Of a stretch of DNA of 30,566 nucleotides, positions 7,957 through 14,211 are shown piece after piece. Under the pieces are notes generated by a model. The model made no database searches. It had not been told where the DNA came from and worked only from the letters and a program-made list of their open reading frames with translations. How positions within the stretch are numbered: position 1 is the first letter of the stretch; each line of letters starts with the position of its first letter. The position numbers were made by a program, and so were the translations under genes. This stretch comes from Azoarcus sp. (lineage in GTDB: Bacteria; Pseudomonadota; Gammaproteobacteria; Burkholderiales; Rhodocyclaceae), in assembly GCA_023230755.1 (NCBI GenBank), contig JALNWS010000025.1, positions 1-30,566 on the forward strand, read 5' to 3'.

Positions 7957-7981
7957 CTGCCATTTCGGCAGCAAATGGCAG
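7957..7981. promoter_or_regulatory. 25-bp palindrome, putative enhancer for the sigma-54 activator
   Basis: CTGCCATTT (7957-7965) and AAATGGCAG (7973-7981) are perfect inverted repeats around seven bases, and CTGCC-ATTTC-GGCAG (7957-7971) forms a nested one. The same CTGCCAT...GGCA pattern recurs at 12666-12679 and 14079-14092 next to the activator gene. The site lies between two divergent sigma-54-like promoters at 7866-7881 (-) and 8089-8104 (+). Otherwise the 7812-8209 stretch shows only the palindrome GCGGTACCGC at 7998-8007 and no gene I trust. Confidence 0.5.
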
Positions 7982-8088
7982 AATCACCTGCGTAATGGCG
8001 GTACCGCTCAGCGCTCCCATGACGTGCGATCCACATGTTTCTCCACCAAAACAAAGTGATCGGGCGCCTCGCCCACATTCGATCATTC

Positions 8089-8104
8089 GGGCATATGCCT
8101 TGCT
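8089..8104 (+). promoter_or_regulatory. possible sigma-54 promoter for the peroxiredoxin operon
   Basis: The sequence GGGCATA-TGCC-TTGCT keeps the invariant GG and GC with ten bases between them and a perfect TTGCT -12 element; the -24 element is only partly consensus. The predicted start is near 8115, about 95 bases before the peroxiredoxin ATG, with the palindrome at 7957-7981 roughly 150 bp upstream. Confidence 0.35.
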
Positions 8105-8209
8105 ACTGAAATGATGAGGCACGCCACATTGAGCGTGCATCGAGATCGACCCAACGCCGGCACAGAAGATGAAACATCCGCAATCGCCCGGCCCTCAAGG
8201 AGAAAGATC

Positions 8210-8854
8210 ATGGAAAATGAACAACAAGCCAGCTTTCCGCAACTGAATGCACCTGCTCCCGCGTTCAATGCAAAAACAACCCACGGCGACCGCAAGCTTG
8301 AGGACTACCGCGGCAAGTGGCTGATCCTGTTTTCACATCCGGCGGACTTCACCCCGGTATGCACGACGGAATTCATCGGCTTCGCCAATGCAGCCCCGAA
8401 GTTCGCTGAAATGGGTTGCGAATTGCTTGGCTTGTCGATCGACAGCCTGTTCTCGCACTTGGCGTGGACCCGTAACATCAAGGAAAAATTCGGGGTCGAG
8501 ATTACCTTCCCGATCATTGAAGACATCAAGATGGACGTCGCGCGTGCCTACGGCATGGTGCATCCGGGCGCGGCCGACACGCAGGCAGTGCGGGCCACTT
8601 TCTTCATTGACCCAAATGGCATTCTCCGGGCAATGGTCTACTATCCGATGAGCAATGGCCGCAGCATCGACGAATTCGTCCGACTGCTTCAGGCGCTGCA
8701 GACTTCGGATGCAAATGGCGTTGCCACACCCGAGAACTGGTGCCCGGGCAAGCCCGTCATCGTGCCGCCACCGAAGACCGCAGCCGATGCAAACAAACGC
8801 GCCTCCGAAGGTTATGACACCGTCGACTGGTACTACTCGACCAAGTCTCTGTAA
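8210..8854 (+). CDS. 1-Cys peroxiredoxin (Prx6 type)
   Basis: A 214-aa peroxiredoxin. The peroxidatic Cys51 is in HPADFTPVCTTE; the long C-terminal domain with YYPMSNGR, ENWCPGKPVIVPP and DWYYSTKSL is typical of the Prx6 subfamily, which reduces H2O2, alkyl hydroperoxides and probably reactive sulfur species using an external thiol reductant. The frame starts at 8111, but the ATG at 8210 has AAGGAG just before it and matches the family N-terminus. The channel gene and the glutaredoxin-CcdA fusion follow on the same strand and probably form one transcription unit with it. A sigma-54-like promoter is proposed at 8089. Confidence 0.93.
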   Translation: MENEQQASFPQLNAPAPAFNAKTTHGDRKLEDYRGKWLILFSHPADFTPVCTTEFIGFANAAPKFAEMGCELLGLSIDSLFSHLAWTRNIKEKFGVEITFPIIEDIKMDVARAYGMVHPGAADTQAVRATFFIDPNGILRAMVYYPMSNGRSIDEFVRLLQALQTSDANGVATPENWCPGKPVIVPPPKTAADANKRASEGYDTVDWYYSTKSL

Positions 8855-8902
8855 GACTTGAAGGCGGGTTCGCATGCATCTGTGTGTTAACCCGCCCAAG
8901 TC
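8855..8902 (+). terminator. hairpin between peroxiredoxin and channel genes
   Basis: GACTT (8855-8859) and GGCGGGTT (8863-8870) pair with AACCCGCC (8889-8896) and AAGTC (8898-8902). The long stem lies in the 79-base gap, without a T tract. It could reduce read-through or stabilise the peroxiredoxin message, giving more peroxiredoxin than channel. Confidence 0.45.
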
Positions 8903-8933
8903 AGACATCAACGTTGAATCGGAGTATTGAATC

Positions 8934-9920
8934 GTGACCGCTTCCGCTGCAGTCAAACCGCACCCGGATTCTGAATCAAGACTTGAGCACTTTCCGGTTG
9001 CCCTCTTTTCCACCGTGATGGGTCTGGCCGGGCTGAGCATCGCCTGGATCAAGGCCGCCCATGTAGGTGGAGCCCCTGCCATTATCGGTGAGTCGCTGCG
9101 GATGATAACGAGCGGCCTGTATATCTTTCTACTGGTCGTCTACGCGATGAAACTTCTCCGCCATCCGGACGCTGTCGCCGCCGAACGTGCGCACCCGGTA
9201 CGACTGAATTTTTTTCCAGCCATATCCATCGGCCTCATCCTGCTTTCGATCGCATGGACATCAACTGCGCCCCAAATTGCGCAGTACATGTGGGGGGCCG
9301 GCGCGATTGCTCACCTGCTGTTCACGCTGTCCGCGATGAGCAGCTGGATTCACCATACGCATTACGACATCAAGCACGCCAACCCCGCCTGGTTCATTCC
9401 CGTGGTAGGCAACATCCTGGTACCGATCGTCGGGGTGCGCTTCGCACCGGTCGACATCAGCTGGTTCTTCTTCAGCATCGGCTTGGTGTTCTGGCTGGTG
9501 CTCCTGACCATCGTGCTCTATCGCCTGTTCTTCCATGAACCGCTTCCGGCACGACTCACACCCACCCTGTTCATCCTCATCGCACCGCCGGCGGTGGGCT
9601 TCATCTCCTACCTCGCGCTGACGGATTCGCTCGACGGCGCGGCGCGCGTGCTGTACTTCGTTGCGCTCTTCCTCACCCTGCTGCTGGCAAGCAACGCCCT
9701 GCGCTTTCTGCGCCTGCCTTTCTTCATCTCGGCCTGGGCCTACTCTTTCCCGCTGGCTGCAATGGCCATCGCCACCTTCGAGATGCATTCCCGCAATGGC
9801 CTCGCCTTTTATGCCGTCCTTGGGTGGGCCCTGCTCGCACTGTTGTCTGCTGTGGTTGCAGTGCTGACCGGCAAAACGTTGATTGCGGCCAAACGCGAGC
9901 AGGTCTGCGTACCTGAGTAA
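8934..9920 (+). CDS. TehA/SLAC1-family (TDT) anion channel-like membrane protein
   Basis: A 328-aa polytopic inner-membrane protein with about ten hydrophobic segments. The opening HFPVALFSTVMGLAGLSIAWIKA, then NFFPAISIGLILLSIAW, and the closing ISAWAYSFPLAAMAIATFEM are characteristic of the tellurite-resistance/dicarboxylate (TDT, SLAC1) family. These are anion channels or exporters; relatives include TehA and the fungal sulfite exporter Ssu1, so an anionic sulfur or oxidant product is a reasonable but unproven substrate. It starts with GTG at 8934, preceded by CGGAG; no upstream ATG fits. It lies between peroxiredoxin and a thiol-redox membrane protein. Confidence 0.85.
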   Translation: MTASAAVKPHPDSESRLEHFPVALFSTVMGLAGLSIAWIKAAHVGGAPAIIGESLRMITSGLYIFLLVVYAMKLLRHPDAVAAERAHPVRLNFFPAISIGLILLSIAWTSTAPQIAQYMWGAGAIAHLLFTLSAMSSWIHHTHYDIKHANPAWFIPVVGNILVPIVGVRFAPVDISWFFFSIGLVFWLVLLTIVLYRLFFHEPLPARLTPTLFILIAPPAVGFISYLALTDSLDGAARVLYFVALFLTLLLASNALRFLRLPFFISAWAYSFPLAAMAIATFEMHSRNGLAFYAVLGWALLALLSAVVAVLTGKTLIAAKREQVCVPE

Positions 9921-9995
9921 ACGGACGCAGTATGAAAGTCCGGAGGCCGGTAGCGCATGCACACGCGGCATCGGGGTAACTGGAGGAACATTCGC

Positions 9996-11219
9996 ATGCG
10001 ATCAACGACGCTGGCCAAGGCCTCCCCGGTGCGCCAGCTCCACGCCTACCGCCTGCGTCGGCATGACATACGACAATGCCACTGCTTTTCCCGCATGGCG
10101 CATGTGCTGCTCCGGCTTCTGCTGGTTGCCATTGCCATCTCCGCCAGCACAGCCGGCATGGCCAGTCAGACCACAGAGACGGAAACGTCTCCCGCAGTCT
10201 TGTCGGTCTTTGTGCGCGAAGGCTGCCTCCATTGCGCCGCAGCCAAGGATTTCCTCAAGCAGCTGCGCACCGAACGCCCCGAGCTTCGCATCACATTGCG
10301 CGAAGTCGATCGCGACGAAAGTGCGCGCGACGAGCTGATCGAGCTGAGCCGCAGCGCCGGAATCTGGCCCCCCGGCGTGCCCATGTTCGTGATCGGAGAC
10401 CACATTCTGCTCGGCTTCGACGACGCTGAACACATGGGCGCCGAAGTGCGCGCGCTGATCGGCGATCGACCGCAAAAGGATGCGATTGAAACCGGACAGT
10501 TCGGCACCCTGAGCGCCTCGAGCCTCGGCCTGCCGTTGTTCACACTGAGCATGGGCCTTCTGGACGGCTTCAACCCCTGCGCGATGTGGTTGCTGCTGTT
10601 CCTGCTGTCGCTGCTGGTGCGTCTGAAGAGTCGTCGACGCATGGCCCTGGTCGCGGGCACCTTCGTGCTCGTGAGCGGCGCGGTGTACTACGCATTCATG
10701 GCCGCGTGGCTGAACATATTCCTGTTCGTGGGCATGTCGCCAGCGATTCGGACCGGACTTGCGGGCTTCGCCATTCTGATCGGCATCATCAACGTAAAGG
10801 ATTTTGTCGCTGCAGGTCGCGGCATCTCGCTTTCGATCCCCGCCTCGGTGAAGCCCGGCCTCTATGCCCGAATTCGTGACATCCTCAAGGCACAGAGTCT
10901 TGCCGCCTCGCTGGTCGGCGTCGCGGCGCTGGCCGTCATCGTCAATTTCGTCGAACTCTTATGCACGGCCGGTCTGCCGGCGCTATACACGGCGGTACTG
11001 ACTCAGCAGCAACTCGGCCCCTTTGCGCACTACGCCTATCTGGGGCTCTACATCGTCGGCTACATCGCGGACGACGCCTTGATGGTCACCCTGGCCGTTA
11101 TCGCGCTGGGCAGCGCAAAACTCAGCGAACGCGGCGGCAGAACGCTCAAGCTGCTCAGTGGCGTCGCCATGCTGGGTCTGGGTGCGATCATGCTGCTCAA
11201 ACCCGAATGGCTTGCCTGA
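9996..11219 (+). CDS. glutaredoxin-like domain fused to a CcdA/DsbD-type transmembrane thiol-redox domain
   Basis: A 407-aa protein from the ATG at 9996, which has GGAGGA (9982-9987) upstream. It has a signal/anchor helix at about residues 35-55, a thioredoxin-fold domain with Cys77-LH-Cys80 and a cis-proline motif GVPMFVIGD (Pro129), then a multi-helix membrane domain. The membrane domain carries GFNPCAMW (Cys195) and VELLCTAGLPA (Cys323), the cysteine-proline pattern by which CcdA and DsbD carry electrons across the membrane. The soluble domain comes first and is probably periplasmic, so the protein could pass cytoplasmic reducing power to a periplasmic thiol. Downstream it is separated from a convergent gene by a hairpin. 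Confidence 0.85.
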   Translation: MRSTTLAKASPVRQLHAYRLRRHDIRQCHCFSRMAHVLLRLLLVAIAISASTAGMASQTTETETSPAVLSVFVREGCLHCAAAKDFLKQLRTERPELRITLREVDRDESARDELIELSRSAGIWPPGVPMFVIGDHILLGFDDAEHMGAEVRALIGDRPQKDAIETGQFGTLSASSLGLPLFTLSMGLLDGFNPCAMWLLLFLLSLLVRLKSRRRMALVAGTFVLVSGAVYYAFMAAWLNIFLFVGMSPAIRTGLAGFAILIGIINVKDFVAAGRGISLSIPASVKPGLYARIRDILKAQSLAASLVGVAALAVIVNFVELLCTAGLPALYTAVLTQQQLGPFAHYAYLGLYIVGYIADDALMVTLAVIALGSAKLSERGGRTLKLLSGVAMLGLGAIMLLKPEWLA

Positions 11220-11248
11220 ACCGGGCGACAGGTCCGTACACAGACAAA

Positions 11249-11278
11249 GACGGCGGCCCGTTTTCACAGACCGCCGTC
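11249..11278. terminator. hairpin between convergent genes
   Basis: GACGGCGG (11249-11256) and CCGCCGTC (11271-11278) form a perfect 8-bp stem with a 14-base loop in the 83-base gap between the CcdA fusion and the convergent NifX-like gene. AAA flanks it on the left, giving a short T run on the - strand, so it may serve both directions. Confidence 0.5.
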
Positions 11279-11302
11279 ATGAGCAAGCCAATCAGGCTCG
11301 AA

Positions 11303-11698
11303 TCACGATTGCGGATTCTCGTGTTGATGACGATGGAGGTGTTCGTGCTGATGGTGATGGTCGTGCGCCTCGGCTGGCGCAGGCTTAATAGTGCCCTGAA
11401 TGTAATCCTTCACCGCCTGCAGCGGATCGCTCTCGCCACATATCACGACCTCGATCCCGCGCTGCGCCATGCGAGCGGCGAATCCCTCGCCGGCCCCACC
11501 GGTCATGAGCGCGTCAACACCGTCGAGCGGATGCTGCCCGCCGTGAAACTCATGAAATGACATCTCCTTCGGCAGATCCAGTCGCTCAACCTCACGCGGT
11601 GAACACGGACTGCTGATATCGTAGATCAGAAAGCGCCTCGCCTTGCCTGCATGGGCGGTGACGGTTCTGAAGTTCTGGCTTGTGACTGCAACTCTCAT
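11303..11698 (-). CDS. NifX/NifB-associated (dinitrogenase Fe-Mo cofactor) domain protein with His-rich tail
   Basis: A 131-aa protein starting MRVAVTSQNFRTVTAHAGKA, the typical opening of the NifX/NafY/NifB-C domain that binds iron-molybdenum or iron-sulfur precursors. HGGQHPLDGVDALMTGGAGEGFAARMAQRGIEVVICGE is the conserved core. The last ~22 residues hold about ten histidines with acidic residues (EAHDHHHQHEHLHRHQHE), a likely metal-binding tail. No nitrogenase gene is present, and small proteins of this family often occur in non-nitrogen-fixing anaerobic gene sets, so a role in iron or metallocluster handling is inferred. It follows the Rieske gene by 104 bases on the same strand and may serve its cluster. 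Start ATG has AGGAG upstream. Confidence 0.82.
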   Translation of the reverse strand: MRVAVTSQNFRTVTAHAGKARRFLIYDISSPCSPREVERLDLPKEMSFHEFHGGQHPLDGVDALMTGGAGEGFAARMAQRGIEVVICGESDPLQAVKDYIQGTIKPAPAEAHDHHHQHEHLHRHQHENPQS

Positions 11699-11802
11699 GA
11701 TGGGTACTCCTGGTGTTTGTTGCCTCGAAGATGAGGCGATCGCTCCCGCGTTGGCCGATTGCGTCCGTCGCGGGCGCTGAGGACGTGGCGGGGCTCGACA
11801 GA

Positions 11803-12393
11803 TCAGGCCGTGCCACTTCCGTCTTCACCAATGCGGACCACTGCATCCGACAACCACATGTACGGGGGCACTTCGAGATTGGTTGGCGCCGGCTGGCTCA
11901 GGAAGACACGGCCGGCCAGATCGAAGGTGGAGCCGTGACACGGACACAGAAAGCCACCCGGCCAGTCGGCCCGCACGCCACTTTCCGCGCCGGGAACGAA
12001 CTTTTCCGACGGCGAGCAGCCCAGATGGGTACAAATGCCGACAACCACCAGAAACTCCGGATTGATCGAACGGTGCCGATTTGCCGCGTACTCCGGCTGC
12101 TGCTTTTCATCAGACCCCGGATCAGCGAGATCCCGTTCATGCCCTTCAAGCGCAGCCAGCATTTCCCGCGTGCGGCGGAGGATCCACACGGGCTTCCCGC
12201 GCCATTCAACCGTCATCATCTCGCCAGGTACAAGTTTGCTGACATCCGCTTCGACCGGTGCACCTGCGGCACGCGCGCGCTGAGACGGGGTAAGGCTGGC
12301 CACGAATGGCACGGCGCTTGCCGCGGCTGCAACGGCACCAGCACTCCCCGTGGCAATGAGCAGTTTTCGACGGGACTCAAGGCTGTCTGACAT
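11803..12393 (-). CDS. petA: Rieske [2Fe-2S] protein, orphan paralogue of the bc1 complex subunit
   Basis: A 196-aa protein from the ATG at 12393, with GGGGAG upstream. SRRKLLIATGSAGAVAAAASAVPFVASL is a Tat-type signal anchor. The cluster motifs are CTHLGC at 121-126 and CPCHGS at 150-155, with both cluster-binding Cys/His pairs and the disulfide cysteines. WRGKPVWILRRT, SINPEFLVVVGI and PAPTNLEVPPYMWLSD match the ubiquinol-cytochrome c reductase Rieske subunit. No cytochrome b or c1 gene is nearby, so it is either an alternative Rieske subunit for a bc1 complex encoded elsewhere or works in another chain. It precedes the NifX-like gene and has a sigma-54-like promoter at 12568-12583. Confidence 0.9.
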   Translation of the reverse strand: MSDSLESRRKLLIATGSAGAVAAAASAVPFVASLTPSQRARAAGAPVEADVSKLVPGEMMTVEWRGKPVWILRRTREMLAALEGHERDLADPGSDEKQQPEYAANRHRSINPEFLVVVGICTHLGCSPSEKFVPGAESGVRADWPGGFLCPCHGSTFDLAGRVFLSQPAPTNLEVPPYMWLSDAVVRIGEDGSGTA

Positions 12394-12567
12394 GGACGCT
12401 CCCCCATTCGGTTCTTGCAATTGAAATGCGATCGAAAAAGGAAGCAAGGCTGGATGCTGCGCCATTTGGGTGCTTATCAGCCGCAATCGCCGCACCAAGG
12501 GGTTGGGGGGTCTCAGAGGTGAAGACCGGACGACGATTACGCTACAGCCTCGCTTCACCCAATATTA

Positions 12568-12583
12568 AGCAAAATTCGAACCA
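12568..12583 (-). promoter_or_regulatory. sigma-54-type promoter for the Rieske/NifX-like operon
   Basis: On the - strand this reads TGGTTCG-AATT-TTGCT: the invariant GG and GC have correct spacing, the -12 element TTGCT is perfect, and the -24 element has two changes. The predicted start near 12557 leaves a 164-base leader. Enhancer-like palindromes lie about 98 and 115 bp upstream (12648-12679). Confidence 0.5.
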
Positions 12584-12647
12584 TATTATAAATTCTATAA
12601 TTTTCAATGACATACAAACAGACTTGGGGCACACGCGACTGCCACGT

Positions 12648-12679
12648 CTGCCATCATGACAGTAACTGCCATCCGGCAG
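12648..12679. promoter_or_regulatory. paired palindromes, putative enhancer for the sigma-54 activator
   Basis: CTGCC-ATCC-GGCAG (12666-12679) is a perfect inverted repeat, and CTGCCATCATGACAG (12648-12662) is an imperfect one. A further CTGCCA half-site occurs at 12639-12644. They sit just past the 3' end of the activator gene and upstream of the Rieske promoter, and share the CTGCCAT core with the sites at 7957 and 14079. They could instead act as a weak 3' hairpin for the activator mRNA. Confidence 0.45.
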
Positions 12680-12682
12680 CAC

Positions 12683-14044
12683 TCAGTCCAGCACCTTGTC
12701 CAGCCCAAGTGCCTTCAGACGCCGGTACAGCGTCCGTTCGCTCAGCCCCAGTTTGGCGGCAAGCTCCCGACGGCTGCCACGATGGCTGATGACGGCCTGT
12801 CGCAATACCTGATGCTGGAGCGCACCCAGATCGAGCACCGCGCCCCTTCCTGCGAACGTAAGCGCTGCGTCATTGGCAATGCCCTCCGACGCAGGCATTG
12901 CGCCCGCCCCCCGCCTGATCTCCTCGGCCAGATGCTCGGAATGAATCACATCACCGTCGCACATCAGACTCGCACGCTCGAGTACATTGCGAAGCTCGCG
13001 TACATTGCCCGGAAACGGATAGGACGCGAGCACCTGCATGGCATGCTTTGACAGCGTCAGAGCGCGGCCCGGTGCCACCCTGTCAAGCAATGAACTCACC
13101 AGCAGCGGGAGGTCTTCGATTCGCTCACGCAAGGGCGGGACGGTAATCGGGAAGGTATTCAGGCGGAAGTAGAGATCCTGACGGAACGAACCGTCACGGA
13201 TCATCTCCTGCAGAGGGCGATGGGTCGCCGAAACCAGCCGGATATCGGCGCGGCGCAACTCGGTGGAACCGACACGACGATAGGTGCCTGTTTCGAGCAG
13301 GCGCAGCAACTTGACCTGCATGCTCAACGGGATGTCGCCAACTTCGTCGAGAAAAAGCGTACCACCGCTGGCGGCCTCGACAAGCCCCGGTTTTCGTGCA
13401 ACCGCGCCGGTAAAGGCACCGCGTTCATGACCGAAGACTTCGCTCTCGAACAGGGTATCGGGCAACCCGGAGCAATCCACCACAACGAAGGGTCGATCCG
13501 CACGCCGGCTCGCCTCATGCACCGCACTGGCGACAAGCTCCTTGCCGGTGCCGGACTCGCCCTGCAGCAACACGCTGGCCTCGGAAGGCGCAACCCGCAT
13601 CACCAGTTCCAGCATGCGCTGAAAGCCCGGTGCACGTCCAATGAGGCCATGGTTGTCGGACACGCCGCGCGCAACGTGCATCGGCTCCATCTTCTCGATG
13701 AACCAGGCGATCTCACCACTGCCGTCGCGAATCGGTGAAAGTTCGATATTGACATATTCTTCGCCACGCGACGTGTGATGCAAATGCAAAACGCGTTCGC
13801 GCTGTCCCGACTGCAGACTCCGCGACAAGGGACAGGACTCTCCGGCCCGATCGCACGGCACGCTGTAATGATGCGATACATCGAAGCAGGTGCGACCAAC
13901 CACGCTGCGACCATCGGCACAGGAACTCCGATACGCTGCATTAGCGGCAATGATCCTGTAGTCACGGTCACACAGGATGTGAGGCTCCGGCAAGGTTTCG
14001 ATGAAGGAAACGAGTTCTGGCAGGGGGCGTGGATCAACGGACAT
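12683..14044 (-). CDS. sigma-54-dependent transcriptional activator, PAS-AAA+-Fis, with a cysteine cluster in the sensor domain
   Basis: A 453-aa enhancer-binding protein. Residues 10-120 form a PAS-like sensor with Cys25, Cys42, Cys53, Cys64 and Cys71; CFDVSHHYSVPCDRAGESCP groups three cysteines with two histidines, as expected for a metal, Fe-S or redox-reactive site. The AAA+ domain has Walker A GESGTGKE (162-169), the sigma-54 contact loop GAFTGA (209-214) and Walker B TLFLDEVG. A Fis-type helix-turn-helix (ELAAKLGLSERTLYRRLKAL) ends the protein. There is no receiver domain, so it senses its signal directly rather than through a kinase. It is divergent from the cyd operon, and palindromes and sigma-54-like promoters around it suggest its targets. 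Confidence 0.95.
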   Translation of the reverse strand: MSVDPRPLPELVSFIETLPEPHILCDRDYRIIAANAAYRSSCADGRSVVGRTCFDVSHHYSVPCDRAGESCPLSRSLQSGQRERVLHLHHTSRGEEYVNIELSPIRDGSGEIAWFIEKMEPMHVARGVSDNHGLIGRAPGFQRMLELVMRVAPSEASVLLQGESGTGKELVASAVHEASRRADRPFVVVDCSGLPDTLFESEVFGHERGAFTGAVARKPGLVEAASGGTLFLDEVGDIPLSMQVKLLRLLETGTYRRVGSTELRRADIRLVSATHRPLQEMIRDGSFRQDLYFRLNTFPITVPPLRERIEDLPLLVSSLLDRVAPGRALTLSKHAMQVLASYPFPGNVRELRNVLERASLMCDGDVIHSEHLAEEIRRGAGAMPASEGIANDAALTFAGRGAVLDLGALQHQVLRQAVISHRGSRRELAAKLGLSERTLYRRLKALGLDKVLD

Positions 14045-14068
14045 TGCCTGTCACCTTTGGCATAGTTG

Positions 14069-14084
14069 TGCAACAAAACTGCCA
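14069..14084 (-). promoter_or_regulatory. possible sigma-54 promoter of the activator gene (autoregulation)
   Basis: On the - strand the sequence is TGGCAGT-TTTG-TTGCA, matching TGGCA and TTGCA with correct spacing. The predicted start near 14058 leaves about 14 bases that still include AAGGTGA before the ATG at 14044. It overlaps the palindrome at 14079-14092, so part of the match may come from the palindrome itself. Confidence 0.4.
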
Positions 14085-14092
14085 TTCTGGCA
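14079..14092. promoter_or_regulatory. palindrome between activator and cyd operon, putative enhancer
   Basis: CTGCCATTCTGGCA contains the perfect inverted repeat TGCCA-TTC-TGGCA. It shares its core with the sites at 7957 and 12666, and is centred about 108 bp upstream of the start predicted from the cyd sigma-54-like promoter. Confidence 0.5.
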
Positions 14093-14134
14093 CACAAAAG
14101 TCAATCAAAAACATTCAATAGCCAGAGCATCAAT

Positions 14135-14148
14135 TTGATTTCAATCAA
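14135..14148. promoter_or_regulatory. FNR/ANR-type anaerobox
   Basis: TTGAT-TTCA-ATCAA is a perfect match to the FNR/ANR/DNR half-site pair TTGAT-N4-ATCAA. It lies 64 bp before the cydP start codon, so oxygen (FNR/ANR) or NO (DNR-type) control of the cytochrome bd operon is expected. Whether it activates or represses cannot be told, as the start site is not certain. Confidence 0.65.
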
Positions 14149-14168
14149 CTTTTTATTGCTTCCAAGTG

Positions 14169-14184
14169 TGGTACGGATCTTGAT
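14169..14184 (+). promoter_or_regulatory. sigma-54-like promoter of the cyd operon
   Basis: The sequence TGGTACG-GATC-TTGAT has a near-consensus -24 element and correct spacing; the -12 element has TTGA instead of TTGC, exactly as in the element at 7866-7881. The predicted start near 14195 leaves a short leader holding the GGAG ribosome site (14202-14205) before the ATG at 14212. Confidence 0.45.
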
Positions 14185-14211
14185 ACGATTGAGACAAACT
14201 TGGAGTTCCTT

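Noticed and set aside
7925..8086. 53-aa - strand frame (MIECGRGARSLCFGG... ) between the DUF6858-like gene and peroxiredoxin
   Set aside because: No clear ribosome site; it overlaps the palindrome at 7957-7981 and the intergenic control region explains the sequence better. Its Cys-rich start makes it worth a homologue search, but I cannot support it.
11303..11698. Evidence for nitrogen fixation from the NifX-like gene
   Set aside because: Only a NifX/NifB-C domain is present; no nifHDK or other nif genes are in the window, and the domain is common outside nitrogen fixation.
12482..12497. TGGTGCG-GCGA-TTGCG on the - strand, another sigma-54-like element before the Rieske gene
   Set aside because: The spacing is right, but the -24 element is a weaker match in context and the palindromes would be ~185-200 bp away; the element at 12568-12583 fits the common ~100-115 bp distance better. 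It could still be the real promoter if 5' mapping says so.
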